Origin: Streptomyces chrestomyceticus JCM 4735
GTDB lineage: Bacteria; Actinomycetota; Actinomycetes; Streptomycetales; Streptomycetaceae
NCBI RefSeq assembly: GCF_003865135.1
Contig: NZ_BHZC01000001.1
Span: forward strand, 3,596,001-3,660,000
Length of the DNA stretch: 64,000 nt
Reading direction: 5' to 3'
Shown: piece after piece, positions 32,955 through 40,693 of the stretch
Layout: every line of letters starts with the position of its first letter
Position numbering within the stretch: the first letter of the stretch is position 1
Program-made: the position numbers and the translations under genes
Notes under the pieces: generated by a model
Told to the model about the DNA's origin: nothing
The model's input: only the letters and a program-made list of their open reading frames with translations
Databases searched by the model: none

Positions 32955-34288
32955 ATGCCTCCCGCCGATACCGGGGCGTCGGTCGCCGCGCGCGCCGACG
33001 CCTCCGCGCAGTCGTCCCCCGTCACCTCCTCCGCGCCCGCCGCCGACGCGCCCCCGGCGCCCGACCCCGAGGCCGCCAAGCTGCACCCGGGCGGCCCCGG
33101 TTACCGCCGGATGAGCTTCGCGCTCTTCGCCGCGGGCGTCGCCACCTTCGCGCTCCTGTACTCGACCCAGGCGCTGCTCCCCGCGATCTCCACCGACCTC
33201 GGCGTCGCGGCCGACCAGGCAAGCTGGACCGTGTCGGCCGCGACCTTCGGCCTGGCCCTGGCCGTCGTCCCGCTGAGCGCGCTGTCCGAACGCTTCGGCC
33301 GCCGCACGATGATGACCGCCTCCCTGTCGGTCGCCGCGCTGATCGCGCTGCTGGTGCCGTTCGCCCCCGACCTGGGCTGGCTGGTCGCGCTGCGCGCCGT
33401 CCAGGGCGTGGCGCTGGCCGGGCTGCCGGCCTCCGCGATGGCGTTCCTCGCCGAGGAGGTACGGGCCAAGGCGCTGGTCGCCGCGATCGGCCTGTTCGTG
33501 GCGGGCAACAGCATCGGCGGCATGTCGGGCCGGATCGTCACCGGCTGGGTGGCCCAGGCGTGGGGCTGGCGCGCGGCGCTCGGCGCGGTCGGGCTGATGG
33601 CCGTGGTCTGCGCGGTGGCGTTCCGCCTCCTGGTCCCGAAGGCCCGGCACTTCTCCCCCGCGCGGTCGGCCCGCGCGCCCTGGCCCGCACCCTCGGCGGC
33701 CACCTGTCCGACCCGCTGCTGCGGCGCCTGTACGGCATCGGCGCGCTCTTCATGACGGTCTTCGGCGCCGTCTACACCGTCATCGGCTACCGCCTGGTCG
33801 ACGAGCCCTTCAACCTGCCCCAGGGCATCGTCGGGTCGATCTTCCTGATCTACCTCGTCGGTACGGTCTCCTCGGCCGCGGCGGGCCGCCTGGTGGGCCG
33901 CGTCGGCCGCCGCGGGGCCCTCTACCTCGCGGTCGGCACCACGGCGGCGGGCCTGCTGCTCACCCTCACCGCGTCGATCGCCGCGGTCCTGCTGGGCCTG
34001 GTCCTGATCACCGCGGGCTTCTTCGCGGGCCACGCGGTGGCGTCGTCCTCCGTCAGCCGCACCGCGAAGACCGCCCGCGCGCAGGCGTCGGCCCTGTACC
34101 AGTGCGCGTACTACATCGGAAGCAGCATCGGCGGCGCGCTCGGCGCGGCGGCGTTCCACGCGGGCGGCTGGGAGGCCACCGTCGCCCTGGCCCTGGCCGC
34201 GATGGCCGGCGCCGCGTCGATCACGCTGTACGCGACACGGAAGGCGGCGGCGGAACGGCGGGTGCTGCACGTGCAGCGAGCCGCGTAG
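32955..34288 (+). pseudogene. MFS transporter (YnfM/DHA1-type), interrupted by a one-base frameshift as read
   Basis: Two adjacent frames together encode a complete 12-helix major facilitator of 444 residues. Frame one starts at ATG 32955 and carries helices 1-6 with ALSERFGRRTMM, the loop 2-3 signature, then VPKARHFSP. Frame two continues RALARTLGGHLSDPLLRRLYGIGALFMTVFG with helices 7-12 to the stop at 34288. The switch coincides with a C5 run at 33655-33659, and one more C joins the frames perfectly. It may be a real mutation, but the same defect recurs in other genes here. The divergent LysR gene probably regulates it. The exported compound is unknown. Confidence 0.88.
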
Positions 34289-34313
34289 GCGGCTTCGCCG
34301 CCGGGAACTCGGA

Positions 34314-34351
34314 AGGCCCGCTCCGCCACCTGTCCTGGTGGGGCGGGTCTT
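34314..34351. terminator. Terminator between the MFS and Uma2 genes
   Basis: A hairpin with imperfect arms 34314-34330 and 34337-34351 around TGTCCT lies between convergent stops at 34288 and 34365. A near-copy with the same loop follows the second Uma2 gene. Confidence 0.7.
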
Positions 34352-34364
34352 TCGCGCGAGCCAC

Positions 34365-34952
34365 CTACTCTTTGCCCGGGAATTCGGCCGTCTCGACAAC
34401 CAGGTCGAACGGCTTCGGCAGACGGATCTCCTCGCCGAACTTCACCGCTTGCACCACCTGGTACACGTCGCTCCGGGGCTCTCCGAACAAGGTGACCGTA
34501 GGTGCTTCCGGAGCCCAGACATCCACCAACAGGTACAGCGGCACACCCGCTCGCGCGTACCCAGCGGCCTTGCTGATCCGGTCTTGACAGGCGTTGGTCG
34601 GCGACGTGATCTCGACGATCAGCTCGGCGGCAGCTCCGGGAATGAAGTTGCCCGGTTCATCCAGCGCAGCTTCAGGAGCTACTACCAGGTCGGGGATGTA
34701 CAAGCCGCTGCGCGAGGGAACCGACACCCCGACCGTTCGGTACATCCCCCAGTCCTCGGGCAGAACACCGGTCAAGGCGCGCTGCAACTTCCACGCGATC
34801 TTGTTGTGCCGGTTCGCGGGAGCAGGTGACACGGTGACGATCCCCGCGATGATCTCCACCTTGCTGCCCTCGGGGCCCGCCGTCTCCTCCCAGAGCCGGA
34901 GGAGTGTCTCCCAGCCGTTTTCCGGCTCATGGTCGACGGTGAGTGCGCTCAT
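34365..34952 (-). CDS. Uma2-family (DUF820) putative endonuclease, copy 1
   Basis: A 195-residue protein with the PD-(D/E)XK-like Uma2 fold. EIIAGIVTVSPAPANRHNKIAWKLQRAL opens the domain. LYIPDLVVAPE supplies the catalytic Asp. ELIVEITSPTNACQDRISKAAGYARAGVPLYLLVD gives the E-x-[T/V]-x6-D...K pattern. ATG 34952 (MSALTVDHEPENGW) is the first start with a purine-rich leader. Uma2 proteins are abundant in cyanobacteria and actinobacteria. Nuclease activity is predicted from the fold, not shown. It is followed 35 kb-coordinate-wise by a paralog at 35095-35643 with the same layout and a duplicated terminator, indicating local duplication. Confidence 0.85.
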   Translation of the reverse strand: MSALTVDHEPENGWETLLRLWEETAGPEGSKVEIIAGIVTVSPAPANRHNKIAWKLQRALTGVLPEDWGMYRTVGVSVPSRSGLYIPDLVVAPEAALDEPGNFIPGAAAELIVEITSPTNACQDRISKAAGYARAGVPLYLLVDVWAPEAPTVTLFGEPRSDVYQVVQAVKFGEEIRLPKPFDLVVETAEFPGKE

Positions 34953-35052
34953 GGCGGTCTCCTCTATCGGTGCGTCACCGACTCCAGCACGCCGAACGCA
35001 CAGTGGCTCGGCCCACCGACACCGTTCACCCGAACGAGGAGACCATCCCTTC

Positions 35053-35092
35053 AAAGGCCCACTTCGCCACCTGTCCTGGGGGGCGGGCCTTT
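35053..35092. terminator. Terminator after Uma2 copy 2 (duplicate of the one at 34314)
   Basis: AAAGGCCC (35053-35060) pairs with GGGCCTTT (35085-35092), enclosing GCCACC-TGTCCT-GGGGGG. It shares the loop and flanks of the terminator 740 bases away. Confidence 0.75.
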
Positions 35093-35094
35093 CG

Positions 35095-35643
35095 TCATCC
35101 GACGGGGAACAGTGAGGTGTCGACGGTGACGTCGAACGGCGCGGGCAGGCGCAGCTCGTCGCCGTACTTCACCATCTCCAGCACCCGGTACGAGCCGCCT
35201 TCCGGCTCGCCGTACAGGGTCGCGGTCGGCTTGCCGGAGTGCCAGGGGTCCAGGAGGAGGTAGAGGGGGACGCCGAGGGCGGCGTAGCCGCGCAGCTTGT
35301 CGACGCGGTCGTGACGCGCACCGCACCGCGAGGTGACCTCGACGACGAGCCGAGGCGCATCCTTCGCCTGCCGCGCCTTGGGAGCGACCGCGAGATCCGG
35401 GACGAACAGCCCCTGTCCGCCGGGAACCGTCAGCTCCAGGGCCTGGTAGGCTCCCCAGTCGCGAGGAATCACGGTGTACAGCAGACGCTGGAGTTCATCC
35501 ACCGTGTCGTTGTGGGCGCTGTCCGGCGGGGGCTCCACGACGACGAGCCCGCCAACGATCTGCACCTTGCAGCCTTCAGGCCACTCCGCTTCCCGTCGGA
35601 ACCGGGCAAGACCGTCCCACACCGGGTCCGGCAGTACGTCCAT
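35095..35643 (-). CDS. Uma2-family (DUF820) putative endonuclease, copy 2
   Basis: A 182-residue paralog of the neighbouring Uma2 protein. VQIVGGLVVVEPPPDSAHNDTVDELQRLL, LFVPDLAVAPKA and RLVVEVTSRCGARHDRVDKLRGYAALGVPLYLLLDPW contain the same Asp, Glu and Lys positions. ATG 35643 starts MDVLPDPVW with an upstream GGGGGC-rich leader. The two proteins clearly share ancestry but are diverged (many substitutions), so the duplication is not recent. A role in DNA metabolism is inferred from the nuclease fold only. Confidence 0.85.
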   Translation of the reverse strand: MDVLPDPVWDGLARFRREAEWPEGCKVQIVGGLVVVEPPPDSAHNDTVDELQRLLYTVIPRDWGAYQALELTVPGGQGLFVPDLAVAPKARQAKDAPRLVVEVTSRCGARHDRVDKLRGYAALGVPLYLLLDPWHSGKPTATLYGEPEGGSYRVLEMVKYGDELRLPAPFDVTVDTSLFPVG

Positions 35644-35746
35644 GAGGCCCCCTCAAGCCGACCGGCTTCGACCTCAGCACGCCTGATGAGACCGGCGACA
35701 CCCCACCGCCCTCGTTCACCCGAACGAGAGGCCGCCCCTCACTTCT

Positions 35747-36079
35747 TCAACGGATCATGCCCCAGTTCATCAACGAATACCGCCACGTCGTTTCCTTCAC
35801 GTCCCCCGACGGCTTCTGCGCGAGATGGCGGCGGACGTACCCCGTCACCTTGCGCATGTGGGCGTAATCGTCGTCCGAAAGATCCGCGCGCTTGGTGCGC
35901 AGGAGCGAAACGATTCGGCGGCCGGACTCGTGGCCCACCGACTCGCCGCCGTCCTTGTGCTGGCCCGACTCCTTGGACTCGTCCTTCTTGAGCCACGTCT
36001 CCAGCTCGGACGGGGACATGTTCACCGCATCCTTGAAGTCCTGCCAGACGGTGTCCTGGTCGTCCTTCGTCTTCGCCAT
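35747..36079 (-). CDS. DUF3140-type small protein
   Basis: A 110-residue highly charged, soluble protein. VWQDFKDAVNMSPSELETWLKKDESKESGQ and ESVGHESGRRIVSLLRTKRADLSDDDYAHMRKVTGYVRRHLAQKP match the DUF3140 family as I remember it. These are found beside DUF2945 proteins in bacteria and fungi and sometimes linked to DNA end-binding or stress. It ends TTWRYSLMNWGM, a conserved C-terminal tryptophan motif. ATG 36079 is separated by only four bases from the stop of the DUF2945 gene upstream, so the two are co-expressed. Molecular function is unknown. Confidence 0.8.
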   Translation of the reverse strand: MAKTKDDQDTVWQDFKDAVNMSPSELETWLKKDESKESGQHKDGGESVGHESGRRIVSLLRTKRADLSDDDYAHMRKVTGYVRRHLAQKPSGDVKETTWRYSLMNWGMIR

Positions 36080-36083
36080 GGCC

Positions 36084-36308
36084 TCAGGACCGCTTCTTCT
36101 TCAGGGCGCCGGGCTTGTGCACGGCCGAGCCGCCGGACTTCTCGCTGCGGACCTTGTACTGCGGGTCGTCGGGCGAGGCGTCCACCGTGCGCCCGGCCTC
36201 CTCCGTACGTCCCGTGATCTTCTTCTCCACCTTGCCGACGGCCTCGCTGCCGTGGCTCTTCCAGGTGACCTTGTCGCCCTTGCTGAAGTCGTCCTTCTTC
36301 TTCGCCAT
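36084..36308 (-). CDS. DUF2945 (hypervirulence-associated TUDOR-like) small protein
   Basis: A 74-residue basic protein. FSKGDKVTWKSHGSEAVGKVEKKITGRTEEAGRTVDASPDDPQYKVRSEKSGGSAVHKPGALKK is the conserved small SH3/TUDOR-like beta-barrel of DUF2945. The start is ATG 36308 (MAKKKDD), although the frame is open for over 100 codons upstream through low-complexity sequence opposite deoA. It is first in a two-gene unit with the DUF3140 gene. The high Lys content suggests nucleic-acid contact, which is an inference. Confidence 0.85.
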   Translation of the reverse strand: MAKKKDDFSKGDKVTWKSHGSEAVGKVEKKITGRTEEAGRTVDASPDDPQYKVRSEKSGGSAVHKPGALKKKRS

Positions 36309-36417
36309 CGCCGGTCTCCTCGCGGTCAGGTCCTTCCAGGACAACACCGGTCGGAGCGCGGCGCGCGTCAGGCGCGCCCCGGAGAGGACGCGCCCGGCGG
36401 CGTACGGCGGAGGCGGG

Positions 36418-37695
36418 TCAGCCGATGCGGTCCAGGACGACCGGGTTCGGGGTGAAGTCCGTGCCGGGCGGGGCGATGAGGACGCCGCCGTCGAGGGCTT
36501 CGAGGGCGTAGGGGAACTTCTCCGGAGTGTCGGTGTGGAGGGTGAGGAGGGGCTGGCCCTCCTTGACCTCGTCGCCGGGCTTGGCGTGGAGTTCGATGCC
36601 CGCGCCGGCCTGGACCGGGTCCTCCTTACGGGCACGGCCGGCGCCCAGACGCCAGGCGGAGACGCCCACCGCGTACGCGTCGAGGGTGGTCAGGACGCCG
36701 GAAGAGGAGGCGTTGACGGTGTGCTGTTCGCGGGCGACCGGGAGCGGCGCGTCGGGGTCGCCGCCCTGGGCCTGGATCATGCGGCGCCAGTGGTCCATGG
36801 CGGAGCCGTCGGCGAGGGCCTTGGCCGGGTCGGCGTCCTTCAGGCCGGCCGCGTCGAGCATCTCGCGGGCCAGCGCGAGGGTGAGTTCGACGACGTCGGC
36901 CGGGCCGCCGCCCGCCAGGACCTCCACCGACTCGCGGACTTCGAGGGCGTTGCCGGCGGTCAGGCCGAGCGGGGTGGACATGTCGGTGAGCAGCGCGGAG
37001 GTCCGTACGCCGTGGTCGGTGCCGAGTTCGACCATGGTGGTGGCCAGTTCGCGGGCGTCCTCGATGGTCTTCATGAAGGCGCCGGAGCCGACCTTGACGT
37101 CCAGGACGAGCGAGCCGGTGCCCTCGGCGATCTTCTTGGACATGATCGAGGAGGCGATCAGCGGGATGGCCTCGACGGTGCCGGTGACGTCGCGCAGCGC
37201 GTACAGCTTCTTGTCGGCGGGGGCCAGGCCGTCGCCCGCGGCGCAGATGACGGAGCCGACGCGGTCCAGTACGTCCATCATCTCGGCGTTGGACAGCAGC
37301 GCGCGCCAGCCGGGGATGGACTCCAGCTTGTCGAGGGTGCCGCCGGTGTGGCCGAGGCCGCGGCCGGAGAGCTGCGGCACGGCGGCGCCGCAGGCGGCTA
37401 CGAGGGGCGCGAGCGGCAGCGTGATCTTGTCGCCGACGCCGCCGGTGGAGTGCTTGTCGGCGGTCGGGCGGGCCAGCGTGGAGAAGTTCATCCGCTCGCC
37501 GGAGGCGATCATGGCGGCGGTCCAGCGGGCGATCTCCGTACGGTTCATGCCGTTGAGGAAGACGGCCATCGCCAGGGCCGACATCTGCTCGTGGGCGACC
37601 TCGCCGCGCGTGTAGGCGTCGATGACCCAGTCGATCTGCTCGGGGGTCAGCTCCTGCTGGTCGCGCTTGGCGCGGATGACCGAGATGACGTCCAT
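36418..37695 (-). CDS. deoA: Thymidine phosphorylase
   Basis: The 425-residue enzyme cleaves thymidine or deoxyuridine with phosphate to the base and deoxyribose-1-phosphate. Family features are MDVISVIRAKRDQQELTPEQIDWVIDAYTRGEV at the N-terminus and the phosphate-binding KHSTGGVGDK. The signature SGRGLGHTGGTLDKLESIPG and the pyrimidine pocket LYALRDVTGTVEAIPLIASSIMSKKIAEG follow. The beta-rich C-terminal domain holds YAVGVSAWRLGAGRARKEDPVQAGAGIE. ATG 37695 follows AAAGGAAG. A variant of the CTACGCGCGTAG box sits 80 bases upstream, and the cytidine deaminase gene lies immediately before it on the same strand. Confidence 0.96.
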   Translation of the reverse strand: MDVISVIRAKRDQQELTPEQIDWVIDAYTRGEVAHEQMSALAMAVFLNGMNRTEIARWTAAMIASGERMNFSTLARPTADKHSTGGVGDKITLPLAPLVAACGAAVPQLSGRGLGHTGGTLDKLESIPGWRALLSNAEMMDVLDRVGSVICAAGDGLAPADKKLYALRDVTGTVEAIPLIASSIMSKKIAEGTGSLVLDVKVGSGAFMKTIEDARELATTMVELGTDHGVRTSALLTDMSTPLGLTAGNALEVRESVEVLAGGGPADVVELTLALAREMLDAAGLKDADPAKALADGSAMDHWRRMIQAQGGDPDAPLPVAREQHTVNASSSGVLTTLDAYAVGVSAWRLGAGRARKEDPVQAGAGIELHAKPGDEVKEGQPLLTLHTDTPEKFPYALEALDGGVLIAPPGTDFTPNPVVLDRIG

Positions 37696-37774
37696 CTGGG
37701 CTTCCTTTCGTGGAACGGCCGGCTCAGCCCGTCCCTGTACCCGGGAACGACGCGGCGAGCGGGCGTGAACAGTT

Positions 37775-37786
37775 CTACACGCATAG
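37775..37786. promoter_or_regulatory. Variant palindrome CTACACGCATAG in the deoA promoter
   Basis: It matches CTACGCGCGTAG at 10 of 12 positions with both outer CTA/TAG ends kept. It lies between the cdd stop (37843) and the deoA start (37695), where an internal promoter for deoA is expected. Confidence 0.6.
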
Positions 37787-37802
37787 AGCCGGGAGATCGA
37801 GG

Positions 37803-37833
37803 GGCCCGCACTGCTGAGGTGCAAGTGCGGGCC
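37803..37833 (-). terminator. Terminator after cdd
   Basis: GGCCCGCACT (37803-37812) is mirrored by AGTGCGGGCC (37824-37833) around an 11-base loop, immediately after the cytidine deaminase stop. It ends the importer-cdd operon before the deoA promoter. Confidence 0.75.
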
Positions 37834-37842
37834 GACGGGCCG

Positions 37843-38283
37843 CTAGCGGGCCAGGTGCTGGGGACCGAACGCGTCCGGGAGGAGGTCGTCCAGACGCCGG
37901 ACGCCCGCCTCACCGGCGTCGATCAGCAGCTCGGGGCCACCGTGCTCGTACAGCAACTGACGGCAGCGGCCGCACGGCACGAGCAGTTCGCCCCGGCCGT
38001 CCACGCAGGTGAACGCGGTCAGCCGGCCGCCGCCGGTGGCGGCCAGCGCGGAGACCAGACCGCATTCGGCGCACAGGCCCAGTCCGTACGAGGCGTTCTC
38101 CACGTTGCAGCCGACGACCGTACGGCCGTCGTCCACCAGGGCCGCGGCGCCGACCGGGTAGCCGGAGTACGGGGCGTACGCCCGGGACATCGCGTCCCGG
38201 GCCGCCGCGCGGAGCCGCTCCCAGTCCGCCGGCGCCGGACCGTCGCCGCTCAGGCCATCGTTCATCCGGCCATCGTGCGTCAT
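37843..38283 (-). CDS. cdd: Cytidine deaminase
   Basis: The 146-residue zinc enzyme converts (deoxy)cytidine to (deoxy)uridine. APYSGYPVGAAALVDDG opens the fold, followed by GCNVENASYGLGLCAEC with the zinc-binding Cys71 and catalytic Glu73, and PCGRCRQLLYE with Cys104 and Cys107. ATG 38283 overlaps the stop of the upstream permease gene (ATGA), which fixes the start and shows translational coupling. As last gene of the nucleoside importer operon it acts on imported cytidine. Its product feeds pyrimidine phosphorolysis. Confidence 0.95.
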   Translation of the reverse strand: MTHDGRMNDGLSGDGPAPADWERLRAAARDAMSRAYAPYSGYPVGAAALVDDGRTVVGCNVENASYGLGLCAECGLVSALAATGGGRLTAFTCVDGRGELLVPCGRCRQLLYEHGGPELLIDAGEAGVRRLDDLLPDAFGPQHLAR

Positions 38284-39566
38284 GTGCCCTGCCCCCGCCG
38301 GTACGGCTTGCCGTTGGCCTTCGGGGGCCGCAGCCGCTGCGCGAACAGCGCCAGCACCAGCAGCGTGGCGATGTACGGGCTGGCCTCGACGAGCTCCAGC
38401 GGCACCACGTCCGTGAGGAAGTACCACAGGACGAGGAGGACCGCCGCGGCACCCGCGACCGCCGCCTGGGTGCGCTTGGCGGCGCGCAGCCGCAGCAGCG
38501 CGAGGACGGCGAGCAGTGCCGCCAGGCCGAGCAGCAGCGCGTGCACGGTCGGGCCGCCGCTGCGCAGTTGCATGGCGTCCATGAAGCCGAACAGGCCCGC
38601 GCCCATCGCGACGCCGCCGGGCCGCCAGTTGCCGAAGATCATCGTGGCCAGGCCGATGTAGCCGCGGCCGCCGGTCTGCCCGTCCTGGAAGAAGTGCGTG
38701 CTGATGGACAGGAACGCGCCGCCGAGCCCGGCCAGCGCGCCGGAGACCAGCACCGCCGCGTACTTGTACGTGTAGACGTTGACGCCCAGCGACTCCGCCG
38801 AGACCGGCGCCTCGCCGCAGGACCGCAGCCGCAGGCCGAAGGAGGAGCGCCACAGCAGGTAGAAGGTGCCGACGAAGAGCAGCACGGCCAGCACGGTGAG
38901 CCAGGAGACGTTGGTGACCAGGCCGCCGAGGATGCCGGCCACGTCGGAGACCAGGAACCAGTGGTGGCTTTCGAGGGACTGCAACGCGTCCGACAGGCCC
39001 GGAATCGTGAACGTCGGCATGTCGGCCATCGGAGGCGACTGCTTGTCGTTGCCGCCCGCCTGCATCGCCGCGCTGCCCTCCGCGCCGAACCACAGCGTGG
39101 CCAGGTACTGCGTCGCGCCCAGCGCCAGGATGTTGACCGCGACACCGGAGACGATGTGGTCGACGCCGAAGCTGACGGTGGCGATCGCGTGCACCAGGCC
39201 GCCGAGCGCGCCGCCCAGGATGCCGATGGCCGCGGCGGCCCACGGGCCGTGCTGCCAGCCGATCCAGCCGGCCGCGAACGAGCCGAGCATCATCATGCCT
39301 TCGAGGCCGATGTTGACCACGCCGGCCCGCTCGGCCCAGAGGCCGCCGAGACCGGCCAGGCCGATCGAGGTGGCGGCGGCGAGGGCCGCGCTGAACTGTC
39401 CGGCCGAGGTCAGGTCATCGGTACCGGTCACCACCCGCAGCAGGGACACCGCGACGATCGCCCCGGCGACGATCAGCAGGAGGACCGGGTAGGTCAGCTT
39501 GCGGCGGCCGCCGCCCCGCGGCGCGCCGGCGCCGGGCCGGGCCGCGGGCTTGAGTTCGGTACTCAC
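38280..39566 (-). CDS. ABC transporter permease, nucleoside/BMP type, second permease
   Basis: A 428-residue membrane protein with about ten helices of the BPD_transp_2 (branched-chain amino acid / ribose) family. The diagnostic cytoplasmic segment is GLWAERAGVVNIGLEGMMMLGSFAAGW, typical of the NupQ/YufQ/TmpC-associated subgroup that imports nucleosides. The N-terminal 25 residues are Pro/Gly/Arg-rich. GTG 39566 overlaps the preceding permease stop by four bases, and its own stop overlaps cdd. It pairs with the 39563-40693 permease to form the membrane channel. Confidence 0.9.
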   Translation of the reverse strand: MSTELKPAARPGAGAPRGGGRRKLTYPVLLLIVAGAIVAVSLLRVVTGTDDLTSAGQFSAALAAATSIGLAGLGGLWAERAGVVNIGLEGMMMLGSFAAGWIGWQHGPWAAAAIGILGGALGGLVHAIATVSFGVDHIVSGVAVNILALGATQYLATLWFGAEGSAAMQAGGNDKQSPPMADMPTFTIPGLSDALQSLESHHWFLVSDVAGILGGLVTNVSWLTVLAVLLFVGTFYLLWRSSFGLRLRSCGEAPVSAESLGVNVYTYKYAAVLVSGALAGLGGAFLSISTHFFQDGQTGGRGYIGLATMIFGNWRPGGVAMGAGLFGFMDAMQLRSGGPTVHALLLGLAALLAVLALLRLRAAKRTQAAVAGAAAVLLVLWYFLTDVVPLELVEASPYIATLLVLALFAQRLRPPKANGKPYRRGQGT

Positions 39567-40693
39567 GCGGTCGCCTCCGCCTTGTCGTTCTCACCTGGGT
39601 TCGTACGGGCCTGGGCGGCCAGCTCCTCGCCGACCCTGCGCTGCTGGGCGCGCAGCCCGTACCGGCGCACGATCTCGTACGCGATGACCACGCACAGCAC
39701 GATCACGCCCTGGATCACGCCGACGATCTCCTGTGCGTACCCCTCGAACTCCAGGCGGGAGCCGGTGCGGTCGAGGAACGCCCACAGCAGGGCGCCGAAC
39801 GCCATGCCCACCGGGTGGTTGCGGCCCAGCAGCGCGATGGCGATGCCGGTGAAGCCGATGCCGGCCGGGAAGTCGGTGCCGTAGTTGAAGGACTCGTTGA
39901 GCAGCGTCGGCATGCCCACCAGGCCCGCCGCGGCGCCCGAGAGCAGCATGGAGATGACCACCATGCGCTTGACGCTGACGCCGCTCGCCTCGGCGGCCGG
40001 CTCGGAGGTGCCCACCGCGCGCAGGTCGAAGCCGAAGCGGGTGCGGTTGAGCACGAACCAGTAGACGAAGCCGGCCAGCGCCGCGATCACCACGAAGCCG
40101 TACACCGGCTTGGGGTCGGTCGGGAAGCTGAAGAAGTGGCTGGATTCCGGCAGGAACTTCGTGTGCAGCAGGTTGCCGTCCTTGATCGCGAGGCGGCCGT
40201 CCTGGAGGAAGTAGCCGATCACGGAGGCGGCGATGGCGTTCAGCATGATCGTGGTGATCACCTCGCTGACGCCGCGCGAGGTCTTCAGCACGCCCGCGAT
40301 GCCCGCCCACACCGCGCCCACCAGCATGGCGATCACGATGAGCAGGATGATCTGGAGCGCGCCGGGCAGCGCGATCGCGCCGCCGACCGCGGCGGCCGCG
40401 AAGGCCGCCAGCCGGTACTGCCCGTCCACACCGATGTTGAACAGGTTCATCCGGAAGCCGATGGCGACCGCCAGCGCCGACAGGTAGTACGGCACCGCCT
40501 TGTTGACGATCCAGACCTGGCTGTCGCTGTAGTGGCCGTAATCGGCCATGATCCCGTAGGCGCGCAGCGGGTTCTCGCCCGACGCCAGGAAGACCAGCGA
40601 ACTGATGACGAACGCGGCGGCGACGGCCAGCAGCGGCGCGGCGAGCGCCAGCAGCACCTTGTCCTTGGTGAGCGACCTGGTCAGCGTCTTCAC
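39563..40693 (-). CDS. ABC transporter permease, nucleoside/BMP type, first permease
   Basis: A 376-residue protein with roughly eight to ten helices. Family markers are the periplasmic loop NPLRAYGIMADYGHYSDSQVW, IGFRMNLFNIGVDGQYRLAAFAAA after helix 3, and SRGVSEVITTIMLNAIAASVIGYFL. These are features of the NupP/YufP-type subunit. GTG 40693 overlaps the ATPase stop by four bases, and its stop overlaps the second permease. It forms the importer with that permease, the ATPase and the BMP-type binding lipoprotein. Confidence 0.92.
   Translation of the reverse strand: MKTLTRSLTKDKVLLALAAPLLAVAAAFVISSLVFLASGENPLRAYGIMADYGHYSDSQVWIVNKAVPYYLSALAVAIGFRMNLFNIGVDGQYRLAAFAAAAVGGAIALPGALQIILLIVIAMLVGAVWAGIAGVLKTSRGVSEVITTIMLNAIAASVIGYFLQDGRLAIKDGNLLHTKFLPESSHFFSFPTDPKPVYGFVVIAALAGFVYWFVLNRTRFGFDLRAVGTSEPAAEASGVSVKRMVVISMLLSGAAAGLVGMPTLLNESFNYGTDFPAGIGFTGIAIALLGRNHPVGMAFGALLWAFLDRTGSRLEFEGYAQEIVGVIQGVIVLCVVIAYEIVRRYGLRAQQRRVGEELAAQARTNPGENDKAEATA

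Noticed and set aside
32955..34288. Programmed ribosomal frameshifting in the MFS gene
   Set aside because: MFS transporters are not known to use it, no slippery heptamer with a downstream fold is evident, and identical one-base losses occur in unrelated genes.
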